Shown here: positions 8,210-17,188 of the stretch, piece after piece
Layout: each line of letters starts with the position of its first letter
How positions within the stretch are numbered: the first letter of the stretch is position 1
Assembly: GCF_025574465.1 (NCBI RefSeq)
Contig: NZ_JAOBPP010000014.1
Coordinates: forward strand, 1 to 64,000
Source of the DNA: Kordiimonas aestuarii
GTDB lineage: Bacteria; Pseudomonadota; Alphaproteobacteria; Sphingomonadales; Kordiimonadaceae
DNA: 64,000 nucleotides
Direction of reading: 5' to 3'
Program-made: the position numbers and the translations under genes
The notes under the pieces: model-generated
Seen by the model: only the letters and a program-made list of their open reading frames with translations
Database searches by the model: none
Told to the model about the DNA's origin: nothing

Positions 8210-9807
8210 TGAACAACCATACGCTTTCACCGATGCAGCCGTTTTCCCTAACCCTGGACAAATTTATCGAGCATGCTGCCAAATGGCACCCTGATACCGA
8301 GGTCGTGACCGGATGCGAAGGCACAGAGCCGTTGCGCGTGGGCTATAGTGACATTAGCAAGCGGAGCAAGCTGCTCTCGGGTGCACTACACCACCTTGGG
8401 CTGAAAGCGGGTGATTTTCTGGCGACACTTGCCTGGAACTCTCAGGACCATCTGGAATGCTGGTATGGGGCCATGGGGGCAGGCATTGCCTGTCACACCC
8501 TCAACCCACGCCTGACCGTCGCGCATCTTGCAGAGATGCTCAGCAAATCCGGCAGTCGTGTTTTGGCGGCAGGTGCGGGGCTTTTGCCGTTGGCCCTTGA
8601 AATACTGGAGGCATATCCGGCTCTTGAGCATATCATTCTGCTGGACAAGGCCGATGCCACCCCCACAACAAAAGGTACGTCGGTTAAAATTTGGAACTAT
8701 GACAACCTGATTGCAGCTCACGGCAGCATGGTCGCGTGGGGAGAGATCCAGGAAACGGCACCGGCGGGCCTGTGCTTCACCTCCGGCACGACAGGCTCAC
8801 CCAAAGGGGTCCTTTACACTCACAGGTCCAACTATCTTCATACCCTTCACCTACTTCAAGCAAATGGCATCGGGATTACCTCGTCGGACGTCGTCATGCC
8901 CGTGGTCCCGATGTTCCATGCCAACGGCTGGGGGCTCCCCTTTGCTGCGTCTGCTGTCGGCGCCAAACTTGTGTTGCCCGGCAGGATAACCGGAGGCAAA
9001 GAACTGGCTGCCCTGATTCAGGAAGAAGAAGTGAGCTTTGCCGCAGGGGTCCCGACCGTGTGGCTGGGGTTGGTTGATTACCTGGAAAAAGTTGGAGGCA
9101 GCGTGCCCACTTTGAAACGAATTCTTGTTGGAGGCTCTCCGATACCGCAGGCGTTGATGGAACGCATCGAAACGCATTTGGGCGTTAGCGTTCAAACAAG
9201 TTGGGGCATGACCGAACTGTCACCGCTGGGGACAATTGCCACGCCCTTTTCAGGAGGCTGTGTCGCTGAAAAATCGGGGCGCGTCACGGTGGGTGTTGAT
9301 CTTCTGATTGCTGATGCAAACGGAACTCCGTTACCGGAACAGCGTAACACGGAAGGGCACCTGTACGTGAAGGGAGCCAGTGTTTTAAGTCGCTATTTCG
9401 GAGAGAGCAAACCGGCAGTCAACGATGAAGGCTGGTTTGATACCGGCGATCTGGCTGTCATTGATGATGCCGGCAACCTTTCAATCACCGGGCGCGCAAA
9501 GGACCTCATCAAGTCTGGTGGCGAATGGATCAATCCCGTGGAGATAGAAGCCATGCTGGGTGGTATGTCAGAGATCGCGCTGGCCGCGGTAATCGGCAGG
9601 GTTCACCCCCGCTGGGGCGAGCGGCCCATCCTTATCGTGGAGGAGCGCGAAGGTCATACGTTGCAGGATCAGAAGCTATTGGAATTCCTGCGCCGCAAGC
9701 TCCCCAACTGGTGGGTTCCCGATGAGGTCGTCAGACTGCCAAAGATTCCTCTCGCCGCAACCGGCAAAATAGACAAGATGCGGCTGCGACACGACTTTGG
9801 CGCGTAG
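8206..9807 (+). CDS. fatty-acid/carboxylic-acid CoA ligase (AMP-binding family)
   Basis: This 533-residue adenylate-forming enzyme shows the expected motifs in order: [12 protein letters not shown] (P-loop-like A3, about residue 190), SWGMTELSP (A5), GWFDTGD (A7), [15 protein letters not shown] (A8 hinge) and [12 protein letters not shown] with the catalytic Lys near the end (A10). It resembles AlkK-type medium- to long-chain acyl-CoA synthetases. It should activate a free acid inside the cell to its CoA thioester. Its start overlaps the MFS stop by 4 bp. In context, the imported compound or its hydrolysis product is the likely substrate; chain length or aromatic nature cannot be read from sequence. 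Confidence 0.9.
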   Translation: MMNNHTLSPMQPFSLTLDKFIEHAAKWHPDTEVVTGCEGTEPLRVGYSDISKRSKLLSGALHHLGLKAGDFLATLAWNSQDHLECWYGAMGAGIACHTLNPRLTVAHLAEMLSKSGSRVLAAGAGLLPLALEILEAYPALEHIILLDKADATPTTKGTSVKIWNYDNLIAAHGSMVAWGEIQETAPAGLCFTSGTTGSPKGVLYTHRSNYLHTLHLLQANGIGITSSDVVMPVVPMFHANGWGLPFAASAVGAKLVLPGRITGGKELAALIQEEEVSFAAGVPTVWLGLVDYLEKVGGSVPTLKRILVGGSPIPQALMERIETHLGVSVQTSWGMTELSPLGTIATPFSGGCVAEKSGRVTVGVDLLIADANGTPLPEQRNTEGHLYVKGASVLSRYFGESKPAVNDEGWFDTGDLAVIDDAGNLSITGRAKDLIKSGGEWINPVEIEAMLGGMSEIALAAVIGRVHPRWGERPILIVEEREGHTLQDQKLLEFLRRKLPNWWVPDEVVRLPKIPLAATGKIDKMRLRHDFGA

Positions 9808-9937
9808 GTCGAAAAGAGGTCTGGACTATCGGAGAAACATATGCCCGCAAAGCGACACCCGCTCTCAGGTTGCTTTGATGAGGGGGAATAGCGGCAAGGC
9901 TGATATTTATAGGCAAAAATGGCCATACTCCGTTACG

Positions 9938-10200
9938 TTTCACAGAACATCGGACAGAATTTTGTCCGGCTTTCTGTGACGCATTTTTGCCCAAAGTAAG
10001 ATTTTCATGACCTCTTGCGGGAGCTAAGTTATTGTTTGTTATAAACCCGGAATCCGGCGTTTTCTGAAACGCGACAGCAGGATTGGCCTGCATTTTTCGC
10101 GCGCAAATCAGATGTCGCATGCCACAAACCACCGGATTCCGCGTCACAGTTTCCGGGTATTCTGGTCAGCTGAAATTTTTGGAAAGGTCGGCCCCATTTT
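9938..10200 (+). repeat. ~260 bp direct repeat, copy 2 (four-box element)
   Basis: This is the second copy of the repeat at 894-1152, in the same orientation about 8.8 kb away. The boxes recur as TCACA-N5-TCGGA (9940-9954), inverted TCCGG-N5-TGTGA (9965-9979), CCACA-N5-CCGGA (10122-10136) and TCACA-N4-CCGGG (10144-10157). The two copies differ by scattered substitutions and small gaps, so the duplication is not recent. Together they flank the TetR/receptor/cyclase/MFS/ligase segment. A resolvase-like remnant begins right next to this copy. Confidence 0.75.
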
Positions 10201-10208
10201 GAAGCCGA

Positions 10209-10390
10209 GCCCACCGGCCGGTACAAACTTGCGCGGCTGATATCGAAGCGACGGCATATGGCCTTTACGTCCTTGTTGGGCGCCGGTATCGGTGGTTTCA
10301 TCGTCAGGACATCCTTGGCGTCCGCCTTGCGACGCCGCCTCCTACCCGCCCGCTGGCGCGTTCGGCGGCGCGGTTCCTTTTTGACGCGGG
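10209..10390 (-). pseudogene. resolvase/recombinase C-terminal remnant (HTH part)
   Basis: Within a longer open minus-strand frame, residues read RKADAKDVLTMK...APNKDVKAICRRFDISRASLYRPVG. The second half is a good match to the C-terminal helix-turn-helix of Tn3-type serine resolvases, which typically ends ISRASLYRYVG. No catalytic N-terminal domain with its active-site Ser is present upstream. The fragment runs into repeat copy 2. I take it as debris of a transposon whose end or recombination site is the repeat; the family assignment rests on a short motif. Confidence 0.45.
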
Positions 10391-10575
10391 CGAAGCGGCC
10401 TGTGCCTTTGGCGGCGTACACGGATGATCGCGCACTCAGATCAGCGCCCCAACCCTTCGGGTTATCGCACCGGCATGGACAAAAGTTGACTTTGTCTGCG
10501 ACAAGGCCTTGCTTAAAGTGCTGAGTCTCCGCATTCAGCAGCCGGGGAAGAACGTCAACATACATTGGGGCCTGT

Positions 10576-12633
10576 ATGACAACACCACCGCACAATAGAC
10601 CGCGCACCGCGCGCGACCATCAACGCGCCATGCGCATGACAGTGCGCGCTGGCGGGGTTGGCGCGGGCATGCTGGCCAGCGCTGTTGCGGGGGCCGCCAC
10701 CGCGGCAGACAGTGCGCGGGACGGTCTCGATGAAATCAGCATTACTGCCGCCCGAAGTGAAGACCGGGCGCTTCAGCCTGCCTATTCCCTGAGTGAACAG
10801 GATATCGAACGCAAGCTGCCCACCGATTTCACCGAGGTCTTCCGCGCGGTTATGGGTGTGGGCATCCGCACAAACTCCCGCGGGGAAGCTGTGCTCAGGC
10901 TTCGTGGTTCGGAGGAACGCCAGTCGCAGATATTCATTGACGGGGCGCCCATCAGCGTGCCGTGGGACGGCCGCGCCGACCTGTCGCTGTTCCCGGCCAG
11001 TTTCATCAGGAACGTCAGCATCATCAAAAGCGCCGCGCCCATTGAATATGGCGCTAATGCCGTGCTGGGGGTGGTGGATATCTCCACCTTCGAGACCAGC
11101 GAGCATTTCAAGATGAACGCCCGGAGCGAGGTTGGCAGCCACGATTCCTACCTGCTGGAGGGCGAGGTTTTTGTACCCGTAGGCGGGCTGGGCCTGCAAC
11201 TGGGTGCCAACCGTTTCAGCCGGGATGCCATCAGCATTGCAAGCAGTGACCCGATCCCCTTTGACCCGCAGGCGGGCGATGGCCGGACCAATACCGACCT
11301 TGAGAGCACCAGCTTTTTCGCCGCCGCCGCCCTTGAGCGCGAGTGGGGTACCTTCCGTCTTTCCGCGATGGATATCGACGCTGACAAAGGCATTGCCGCC
11401 GCCGCCCACATCGACCCCGCCGAGGGCGACCCCCGCTTCTGGCGCTACCCAGACTGGCACATGACCCAGATCAGCCTTGCCGGTGATATTGCGCTGGGTG
11501 AGGAAACCGGCCTGCGTGTCAATGCATGGCACCAGCGGTTTGAGCAGCAGATCGTCTCCTATGGCGATGTTACTTACAGCCAACCCGAGGAACAGCAGGA
11601 CGACCGCGACCGCACCTATGGCGGACGGCTGGTGCTGTCGCACGACTGGCAGCACCTGACCACGCGCCTTATCACCTCAATACAGGAAAGCACGCACACA
11701 CAGACCGAGACTGACCTTATGGCAGACACCACCAGCGAGCCGGAGCAGTTCCGCCAGCGGCTGGTCAGCGTCGGTGGTGAAGTGGATATCCCCCTCAGCG
11801 GTACGGTCAAAAGCTCGCTGTCGCTGGCGCATGACCGCGCGTCCACCCCGCTCACCGGTGGGCGGCCTGTGCAGCCTGCCATCGCCAACTGGGCGGCAGG
11901 CGGCGCGACTGAGTGGCAGGCATCACAGGAACTGACCGTCACCGCCACGCTGGGCCTGCGCACGCGCTTCCCAACCATGCGGGAGCTGTACGGAAACGCA
12001 CTCGGCCGTTTCCTCCTGAACCCTGACCTGAAGCCGGAAACCGCGCTTGTAGGCGACGTGACATTCGCGTGGACACCCGCCACTCTGCCGCTTGAACTAT
12101 CCCTCACACCCTGGTTTACTCGGATTGACGACACGCTTTCCCAGCGCAACGTGACGGTGGACGGTGTCTCACGCAGGCAACGCTACAATCTGGACGGCTC
12201 AAACGGATACGGCATTGAGGCGGGGGCGATCTGGCAGGCAACAAACGCCCTGACCCTTGAAGCCAACGCCTTCTGGCAGGACCTGAAGGCCGACCGCGCG
12301 GCAGACGGCACCCGCCCGACCCTTTACCAGCGGCCAAAAAGCCAACTGCTGCTGGCCGCGAACTATATGTTCGCAAGCGGCGGTAACGTGAGGGCAGAGA
12401 TGAACCACCTGGGCCATGCGTTCGATGAAAATGAAGACGGCACTGTGGCACGCCTCGGCACCTCTACCGAGTTCAATGTCAAATTCTATATGCCAGTAAA
12501 ACAGACAGATTATGGTGTCTGGCAAATCTACGGCGCCTTGAACAATATCACTGACACAGTGGTCCTACCGCAGCTTGGCCTGCCGGACGCCGGGCGCACG
12601 TTCAAGCTGGGTATTCGCCTGGCCAGTGACTGA
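10576..12633 (+). CDS. TonB-dependent outer-membrane receptor
   Basis: The 685-residue protein has a signal sequence (RMTVRAGGVGAGMLASAVAGAATA in pieces: basic start, hydrophobic core, AxA end), a TonB-box-like DEISITAARSE, a plug with LRLRGSEERQSQIFIDGAPI, and a barrel ending LGIRLASD. The last residue is not the usual Phe, which is uncommon for these receptors. It is shorter than the other four receptors here and reads like the siderophore/cobalamin-type rather than the large carbohydrate- or peptide-type. The ATG at 10576 has only a weak Shine-Dalgarno; the later ATGs at 10630 and 10636 are alternatives. It follows the mobile-element debris and precedes an unrelated propeller protein, so its partner genes are unclear. 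Confidence 0.88.
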   Translation: MTTPPHNRPRTARDHQRAMRMTVRAGGVGAGMLASAVAGAATAADSARDGLDEISITAARSEDRALQPAYSLSEQDIERKLPTDFTEVFRAVMGVGIRTNSRGEAVLRLRGSEERQSQIFIDGAPISVPWDGRADLSLFPASFIRNVSIIKSAAPIEYGANAVLGVVDISTFETSEHFKMNARSEVGSHDSYLLEGEVFVPVGGLGLQLGANRFSRDAISIASSDPIPFDPQAGDGRTNTDLESTSFFAAAALEREWGTFRLSAMDIDADKGIAAAAHIDPAEGDPRFWRYPDWHMTQISLAGDIALGEETGLRVNAWHQRFEQQIVSYGDVTYSQPEEQQDDRDRTYGGRLVLSHDWQHLTTRLITSIQESTHTQTETDLMADTTSEPEQFRQRLVSVGGEVDIPLSGTVKSSLSLAHDRASTPLTGGRPVQPAIANWAAGGATEWQASQELTVTATLGLRTRFPTMRELYGNALGRFLLNPDLKPETALVGDVTFAWTPATLPLELSLTPWFTRIDDTLSQRNVTVDGVSRRQRYNLDGSNGYGIEAGAIWQATNALTLEANAFWQDLKADRAADGTRPTLYQRPKSQLLLAANYMFASGGNVRAEMNHLGHAFDENEDGTVARLGTSTEFNVKFYMPVKQTDYGVWQIYGALNNITDTVVLPQLGLPDAGRTFKLGIRLASD

Positions 12634-12698
12634 AGGCAGACGCACCTCGCGAATATGTGAAGTGCAGCGGGGCCAAAAACTGCCACCATGACACCCGA

Positions 12699-12729
12699 TT
12701 TACTTACGTTTATTTTATTACTGTATAAC
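12699..12729 (+). promoter_or_regulatory. promoter candidate for the sortilin-like gene
   Basis: TTTACT at 12699-12704 and TATAAC at 12724-12729 are 19 bp apart in an AT-rich patch that stands out from the surrounding GC-rich DNA, about 95 bp before the ATG at 12826. The spacing is on the long side. Confidence 0.3.
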
Positions 12730-12825
12730 ACCAAAACTTTGTCTGAAGTAACAGTTCCTATGCGTTGGGAAGCCATTTCCCAGGTAAAAAGTTGCAGAAC
12801 AACCGACACAAAAGGGGGGACACCT

Positions 12826-15800
12826 ATGAAGCTCGGGATAAATATTGCACTGGCAATAATGCTTGCCACCACACCGGCGCTGAGCGCTGACGAAAAAGAA
12901 AAGCCAATGTCGGCCAAGACATTCGAGGGCCTCAAGGTCCGGAATATCGGCCCGGCCTATATGTCCGGCCGCGTGGCTGATATTGCGGTGGACCAGACCA
13001 ACCCTAACACATGGTATGTGGGCATTGGCTCTGGCGGTGTGTGGAAAACGGTAAACGCCGGCACCACATGGACACCAATTTTTGACAAGGAAGCCGTTTA
13101 TTCCATCGGCGATGTCACGATCGACCCCAGCAACCCGAATATCATCTGGGTTGGCACGGGCGAAAACAACGCTGGCCGCCATATCGCTTTTGGCGACGGG
13201 GTCTACAAGTCGCTCGATGGTGGCAAGACATGGAAGAATATGGGCCTCGCCAAATCTGAGCATATTGGCGACATCATCGTGCACCCGACCGATTCCAACA
13301 CCGTGTGGGTATCGGCGCAGGGGCCGCTTTGGTCAGGGGGTGGTGAACGCGGCCTCTATAAGACCACAGACGGCGGCAAGACATGGCGCAATGTGCTTGA
13401 AGGCGATGAGTGGACCGGCGTTGGCTCTGTCGCCATCGACCCCAAGAACCCGGACAAGCTTTATGCCGCCACATGGCAGCGCCAGCGCACGGTCGCGGCG
13501 CTTGTGAACACCGGGCCTGGGTCCGCGCTTTATACGTCAGATGACGGCGGCGAAACATGGGTGAAGATGACAAATGGCCTGCCCAAGGAAAACATGGGTA
13601 AATCCAGCATCGCTGTGTCGCCGATCGACCCGAATGTGGTTTATGCCGCGATCGAGCTTGACGAGCGCAAAGGCGGTTTCTGGCGCTCGTCCGACAGGGG
13701 CGCAAGCTGGGTGAAAATGTCTGACAAGGTCGCGGGCGGCACCGGGCCGCACTACTATCAGGAGATTTTCGCGGACCCCGACACGTTCGACCTGATCTAT
13801 ATGTCCAATAACGCAAGCGCGGTGTCCAAGGATGGCGGCAAGACATGGGAAACCATGAACCTGAAAAACCGCCATGTGGACGACCACGCCTTCGCCTTCC
13901 ACCCCACCGACCCTGATTTCATCCTCGTGGGCTCCGATGGCGGGCTTTATGAAAGCCGGGACGACATGGCGACATGGCGTTTCATGCAAGGCATTTCTGT
14001 CACCCAGTTCTACAAGATCGCCGTGGATGACGACCTGCCCTTCTATAACGTTTATGGCGGCACACAGGACAACTCCACCCAGGGTGGCCCAAGCCGCACC
14101 ATGCGCGCCGACGGCATCAAGAACTCAGACTGGTTCCTGATTTTGGGCGCAGACGGTCACCAGCCAGCGACAGAGCCCGGCAACCCGGATATCGTCTATG
14201 GCCAGTGGCAAAAAGGCAGCCTTTCCCGGCATGACCGCAGGCTGCGCGAAAGCACCTTCATCCAGCCGCAGGGCAAACCGGGCGACCCGGCCGAACGTTT
14301 CAACTGGGATGCGCCGATCAACGTATCGCACCATGACCCGAAACGGCTGTATCACGCATCACAGCGCCTGTGGCGGTCGGACGACCGTGGTGACAGCTGG
14401 ACCGCGATATCAGGTGACCTGACACGGGACGGCAACCGCCTGCACATGCCGATGATGGGCCGCACCTGGAGCCGCGAAGCGGGCTGGGACCTCTATGCCA
14501 TGTCTGACTATCACACCATCGCCAACGTGGCGGAAAGCCCGGTTGACGAGGATATCCTTTATGTCGGCACGGATGATGGCCTCATTCAGGTAACGTCAGA
14601 CGGCGGCAAGAACTGGACACGCTATGAGGTCAGCAAGATCAAGGGCGTGCCTGCAAATGCCTATGTGAACGACATCCGCGCTGACCGTTTCGACGCTGAC
14701 ACGGTTTATGCCGCGCTCGATAACCACAAGGAAGGCGACTATAAGCCTTACCTGATCAAGAGCACCAACCGCGGCAAGTCATGGCAACTGATAACCGGCG
14801 GCCTTGGGGAGAAAAACCTGGTCTGGCGCATCACGCAGGACCATGTGAACAAGGACCTGATGTTCCTTGGCACCGAGTTTGGCCTCTATTTCACCGTTGA
14901 TGGCGGCAAACAGTGGATTGAGTTGACGGGCGGTGTGCCCACCATCTCCTTCCGCGATGTGCGTATCCAGCGGCGCGAGAACGACCTTGTGGCCGGCAGC
15001 TTCGGTCGCGGTATCTTCATCCTTGATGACTATACCCCGCTTCGCGGCCTCAACGCCGCAGCGCTTGAGAAGGAAGCCCTGTTGTTCGCGGACCCTGAAA
15101 CCCTGCTGTATGTAGAAGACGAACTGCATAGCGACAGCCAGGGCGACGACCAGTGGGTCGCAGAAAACCCGCCATATGGCACAACCCTCACCTACTACCT
15201 GAAAGACAACATCAAATCCGCGAAGGAAAAGCGGGTCGAGGCTGACAAGAAAGCCGTGGAAGACGGCAAGGGCGTGTTGTTCCCCGCCTGGGATGTGCTT
15301 GAAGCCGAACGCCGGGAAGAAGAACCGGCTGTCTTCGTCACCATCCGCGACGGGGCGGGTAATGTCATCCGCCATGTGGCGGCCGCGAACAAGAAGGGCG
15401 TTCACCGGGTAACATGGGACCTTCACCACGCGATGAAGGAAGCCGTCACCAACGAGCCCAGGCCCGAGTGGATGGGCGAACCGAAGGGCGTGAAGGCGTT
15501 GCCGGGCCAGTATAGTGCCACGCTCAACGTTCGTCAGAACGGTGCCATCCGGGAACTGGTGGGCCCGGTCACCTTCAATGTGGCCGAGCATACCGAACCC
15601 ACACTCGATGGCGCTACCCCCGCCGACGCGCAGGCGTTCCAGCAAAGGGTGATCAAGGCGGAAACCGCCGTGAAGGCTGCCAACATCACTATTGCTGACC
15701 TGCAGAAAAAGCTGGAAGGTTACCGCACGGCACTTGACCGCACGGCCGACCGTTCCGCGCTAGAGACGCAATATGCTGCCCTCCGCGCGGAGGTTTTCAG

Positions 15801-16083
15801 CCTTGAGGAAGCGCTTGACGGCCAACAGGCCCGCAACCAGATGGGAGCAGCACCTGCCACCATCAGTAGCCGGGTCGGTTTCGCCAAATTCAGCAGCTCC
15901 ACGAGCTATGGGCCGACACCCCAAAGCCGGGAGCAACTGGGCTACGCGCTTGAGGCGTTCACGGGCGTGAAAGCACGGCTTGAGACCTTGCTGGACACCA
16001 CGGTCCCGGCGTTTGAAAAAGCGCTCATGGACGCTGGTGCCCCTTGGGTACGCGGCGCGGCAACCCTGCCCGACGCAAACTGA
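12826..16083 (+). CDS. exported sortilin-like beta-propeller protein (Asp-box/BNR repeats)
   Basis: The 1085-residue product starts with a Sec signal (MKLGINIALAIMLATTPALS). Residues about 25-750 hold at least ten Asp-box motifs of the form SxDxGxTW, for example SLDGGKTWKN, TTDGGKTWRN, SDDGGETWVK, SSDRGASWVK and TSDGGKNWTR. This is the VPS10/sortilin-like propeller often annotated as a glycosyl hydrolase, although no glycosidase activity follows from the repeats. A beta-rich segment (about 780-920) and a helical, probably coiled-coil C-terminal part (about 930-1060) follow. I chose the ATG at 12826, preceded by AAAAGGGGGG, over an upstream frame opening without one. A strong terminator follows the stop. 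Its role is unknown; peptide binding is a reasonable guess from eukaryotic sortilins and the peptidase-rich context. Confidence 0.85.
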   Translation: MKLGINIALAIMLATTPALSADEKEKPMSAKTFEGLKVRNIGPAYMSGRVADIAVDQTNPNTWYVGIGSGGVWKTVNAGTTWTPIFDKEAVYSIGDVTIDPSNPNIIWVGTGENNAGRHIAFGDGVYKSLDGGKTWKNMGLAKSEHIGDIIVHPTDSNTVWVSAQGPLWSGGGERGLYKTTDGGKTWRNVLEGDEWTGVGSVAIDPKNPDKLYAATWQRQRTVAALVNTGPGSALYTSDDGGETWVKMTNGLPKENMGKSSIAVSPIDPNVVYAAIELDERKGGFWRSSDRGASWVKMSDKVAGGTGPHYYQEIFADPDTFDLIYMSNNASAVSKDGGKTWETMNLKNRHVDDHAFAFHPTDPDFILVGSDGGLYESRDDMATWRFMQGISVTQFYKIAVDDDLPFYNVYGGTQDNSTQGGPSRTMRADGIKNSDWFLILGADGHQPATEPGNPDIVYGQWQKGSLSRHDRRLRESTFIQPQGKPGDPAERFNWDAPINVSHHDPKRLYHASQRLWRSDDRGDSWTAISGDLTRDGNRLHMPMMGRTWSREAGWDLYAMSDYHTIANVAESPVDEDILYVGTDDGLIQVTSDGGKNWTRYEVSKIKGVPANAYVNDIRADRFDADTVYAALDNHKEGDYKPYLIKSTNRGKSWQLITGGLGEKNLVWRITQDHVNKDLMFLGTEFGLYFTVDGGKQWIELTGGVPTISFRDVRIQRRENDLVAGSFGRGIFILDDYTPLRGLNAAALEKEALLFADPETLLYVEDELHSDSQGDDQWVAENPPYGTTLTYYLKDNIKSAKEKRVEADKKAVEDGKGVLFPAWDVLEAERREEEPAVFVTIRDGAGNVIRHVAAANKKGVHRVTWDLHHAMKEAVTNEPRPEWMGEPKGVKALPGQYSATLNVRQNGAIRELVGPVTFNVAEHTEPTLDGATPADAQAFQQRVIKAETAVKAANITIADLQKKLEGYRTALDRTADRSALETQYAALRAEVFSLEEALDGQQARNQMGAAPATISSRVGFAKFSSSTSYGPTPQSREQLGYALEAFTGVKARLETLLDTTVPAFEKALMDAGAPWVRGAATLPDAN

Positions 16084-16110
16084 AACACGGCAGCGCAAAA
16101 TAGCAAAATA

Positions 16111-16140
16111 AAGGACCACCGGGCGCGCCCGGTGGTCCTT
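16111..16140. terminator. bidirectional rho-independent terminator
   Basis: A perfect 30-bp palindrome has arms AAGGACCACCGGGCG and CGCCCGGTGGTCCTT. It is preceded by A-rich and followed by T-rich sequence, and lies between the converging sortilin-like gene (plus) and PD40 gene (minus), so it can serve both. Confidence 0.85.
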
Positions 16141-16176
16141 TATATTTAGGGGCTACCCTTATTTGGACGCGTCGGA

Positions 16177-17061
16177 TCAGTTCTCCGGCTTCAAACCGTC
16201 AATGAAGCCCGCGTCGATCCAGAACAGGTCGGATTGGGCTTCACCGTTGCCGCTTGCGGGAGCGACCATCCGGTTGAAGAAGAGGTATTTGCCGTCAGGG
16301 GTGATTTGCGGGCCGCCCTCCTCCGCGTCGGTATTGACCCGGTCACCGAGGTTGATGGCCTCACCCCATGAACCATCCGGCTGGCGGAAGCTGATATAAA
16401 GGTCCGAGGAGCCGAAACCGCTCTCGCGCTCACCGTCCCACATGATGTAGCTCTCGTCGGGCGCGATGAAGGGATGGGCATTCCAGATGCCTGTGTTGAT
16501 CTCCGGGCCAAAAGGTCTGGGCGCCTCGCGCTTGCCGTCCACCACCTCGGAATATCGCAGGATACCGTTGCCGTTTGTGCCCACTTCATCGAACACATAG
16601 GTGCCGCGCAACGAGACCGACAGGCTCATGATGCGAATATCGTCATACGGGGCACCCAGGTTTTTCATTTCCGACCAGCCGTCCCTGGTGCGCACCTTAT
16701 GGCGGTTGCCATAATGCAGCGTCTTACCGTCCGGCGCAAAGAAGGGCATGCGTGTCACCTCCGGCGTGGCAACCTCGCGCCAGCCGGTATCCGTGCGCTC
16801 GAACTTCAGGGCTGACCGCTCCGTCTTGCCGTCGTTTGACCGCCAGCGCTGCACGTAAAACGTATTCATATCCGGGGAGAAACGGCCAGCGTCGCCCCCA
16901 TCCGGGGTGGAGACGGCACCCGGCGCAAACACCTGCGCGGTCATCCCAGGTGGGGTTTGGCCAAGGTAAGGCCCCGCAGGGAGCAGAGACTCCCCCTTGG
17001 CATAGGCACCAGGCGTGGCGGACGCTACCAGTAGCACAAGTGTCGCGCCAGAATATTGCAT
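16177..17061 (-). CDS. exported PD40/WD40-like beta-propeller protein
   Basis: The 294-residue protein has a signal peptide (MQYSGATLVLLVASATPGAYA). Its repeated motifs are of the TolB/PD40 type: FSPDMNTFYV, FAPDGKTLHYG, IAPDESYIMWDGERE and ITPDGKYLFFNR. The last blades carry SSDLYISFRQPDGSWGEA, common in exported periplasmic propellers. No catalytic domain is attached. It is encoded downstream of the histidine kinase with a ~125 bp gap and may be part of the S41/two-component transcription unit. It could bind peptides or signal molecules, but nothing in the sequence proves it. Confidence 0.8.
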   Translation of the reverse strand: MQYSGATLVLLVASATPGAYAKGESLLPAGPYLGQTPPGMTAQVFAPGAVSTPDGGDAGRFSPDMNTFYVQRWRSNDGKTERSALKFERTDTGWREVATPEVTRMPFFAPDGKTLHYGNRHKVRTRDGWSEMKNLGAPYDDIRIMSLSVSLRGTYVFDEVGTNGNGILRYSEVVDGKREAPRPFGPEINTGIWNAHPFIAPDESYIMWDGERESGFGSSDLYISFRQPDGSWGEAINLGDRVNTDAEEGGPQITPDGKYLFFNRMVAPASGNGEAQSDLFWIDAGFIDGLKPEN

Positions 17062-17188
17062 GATTTATTCCCCCTCATAATCGGTGGCTGCTGAATGAAC
17101 GCCACCCTGCAAGTCGCCCGCGAAAGCACGCAAGGCCTTTACGGCGAAGCGTTCCAGCCCATGGACGAACTGTGATAATATAACAAAC

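Noticed and set aside
10555..11655. 366-codon minus-strand frame over the 10.6-kb TonB receptor gene
   Set aside because: The plus frame has signal peptide, plug and barrel; the minus frame has nothing recognisable.
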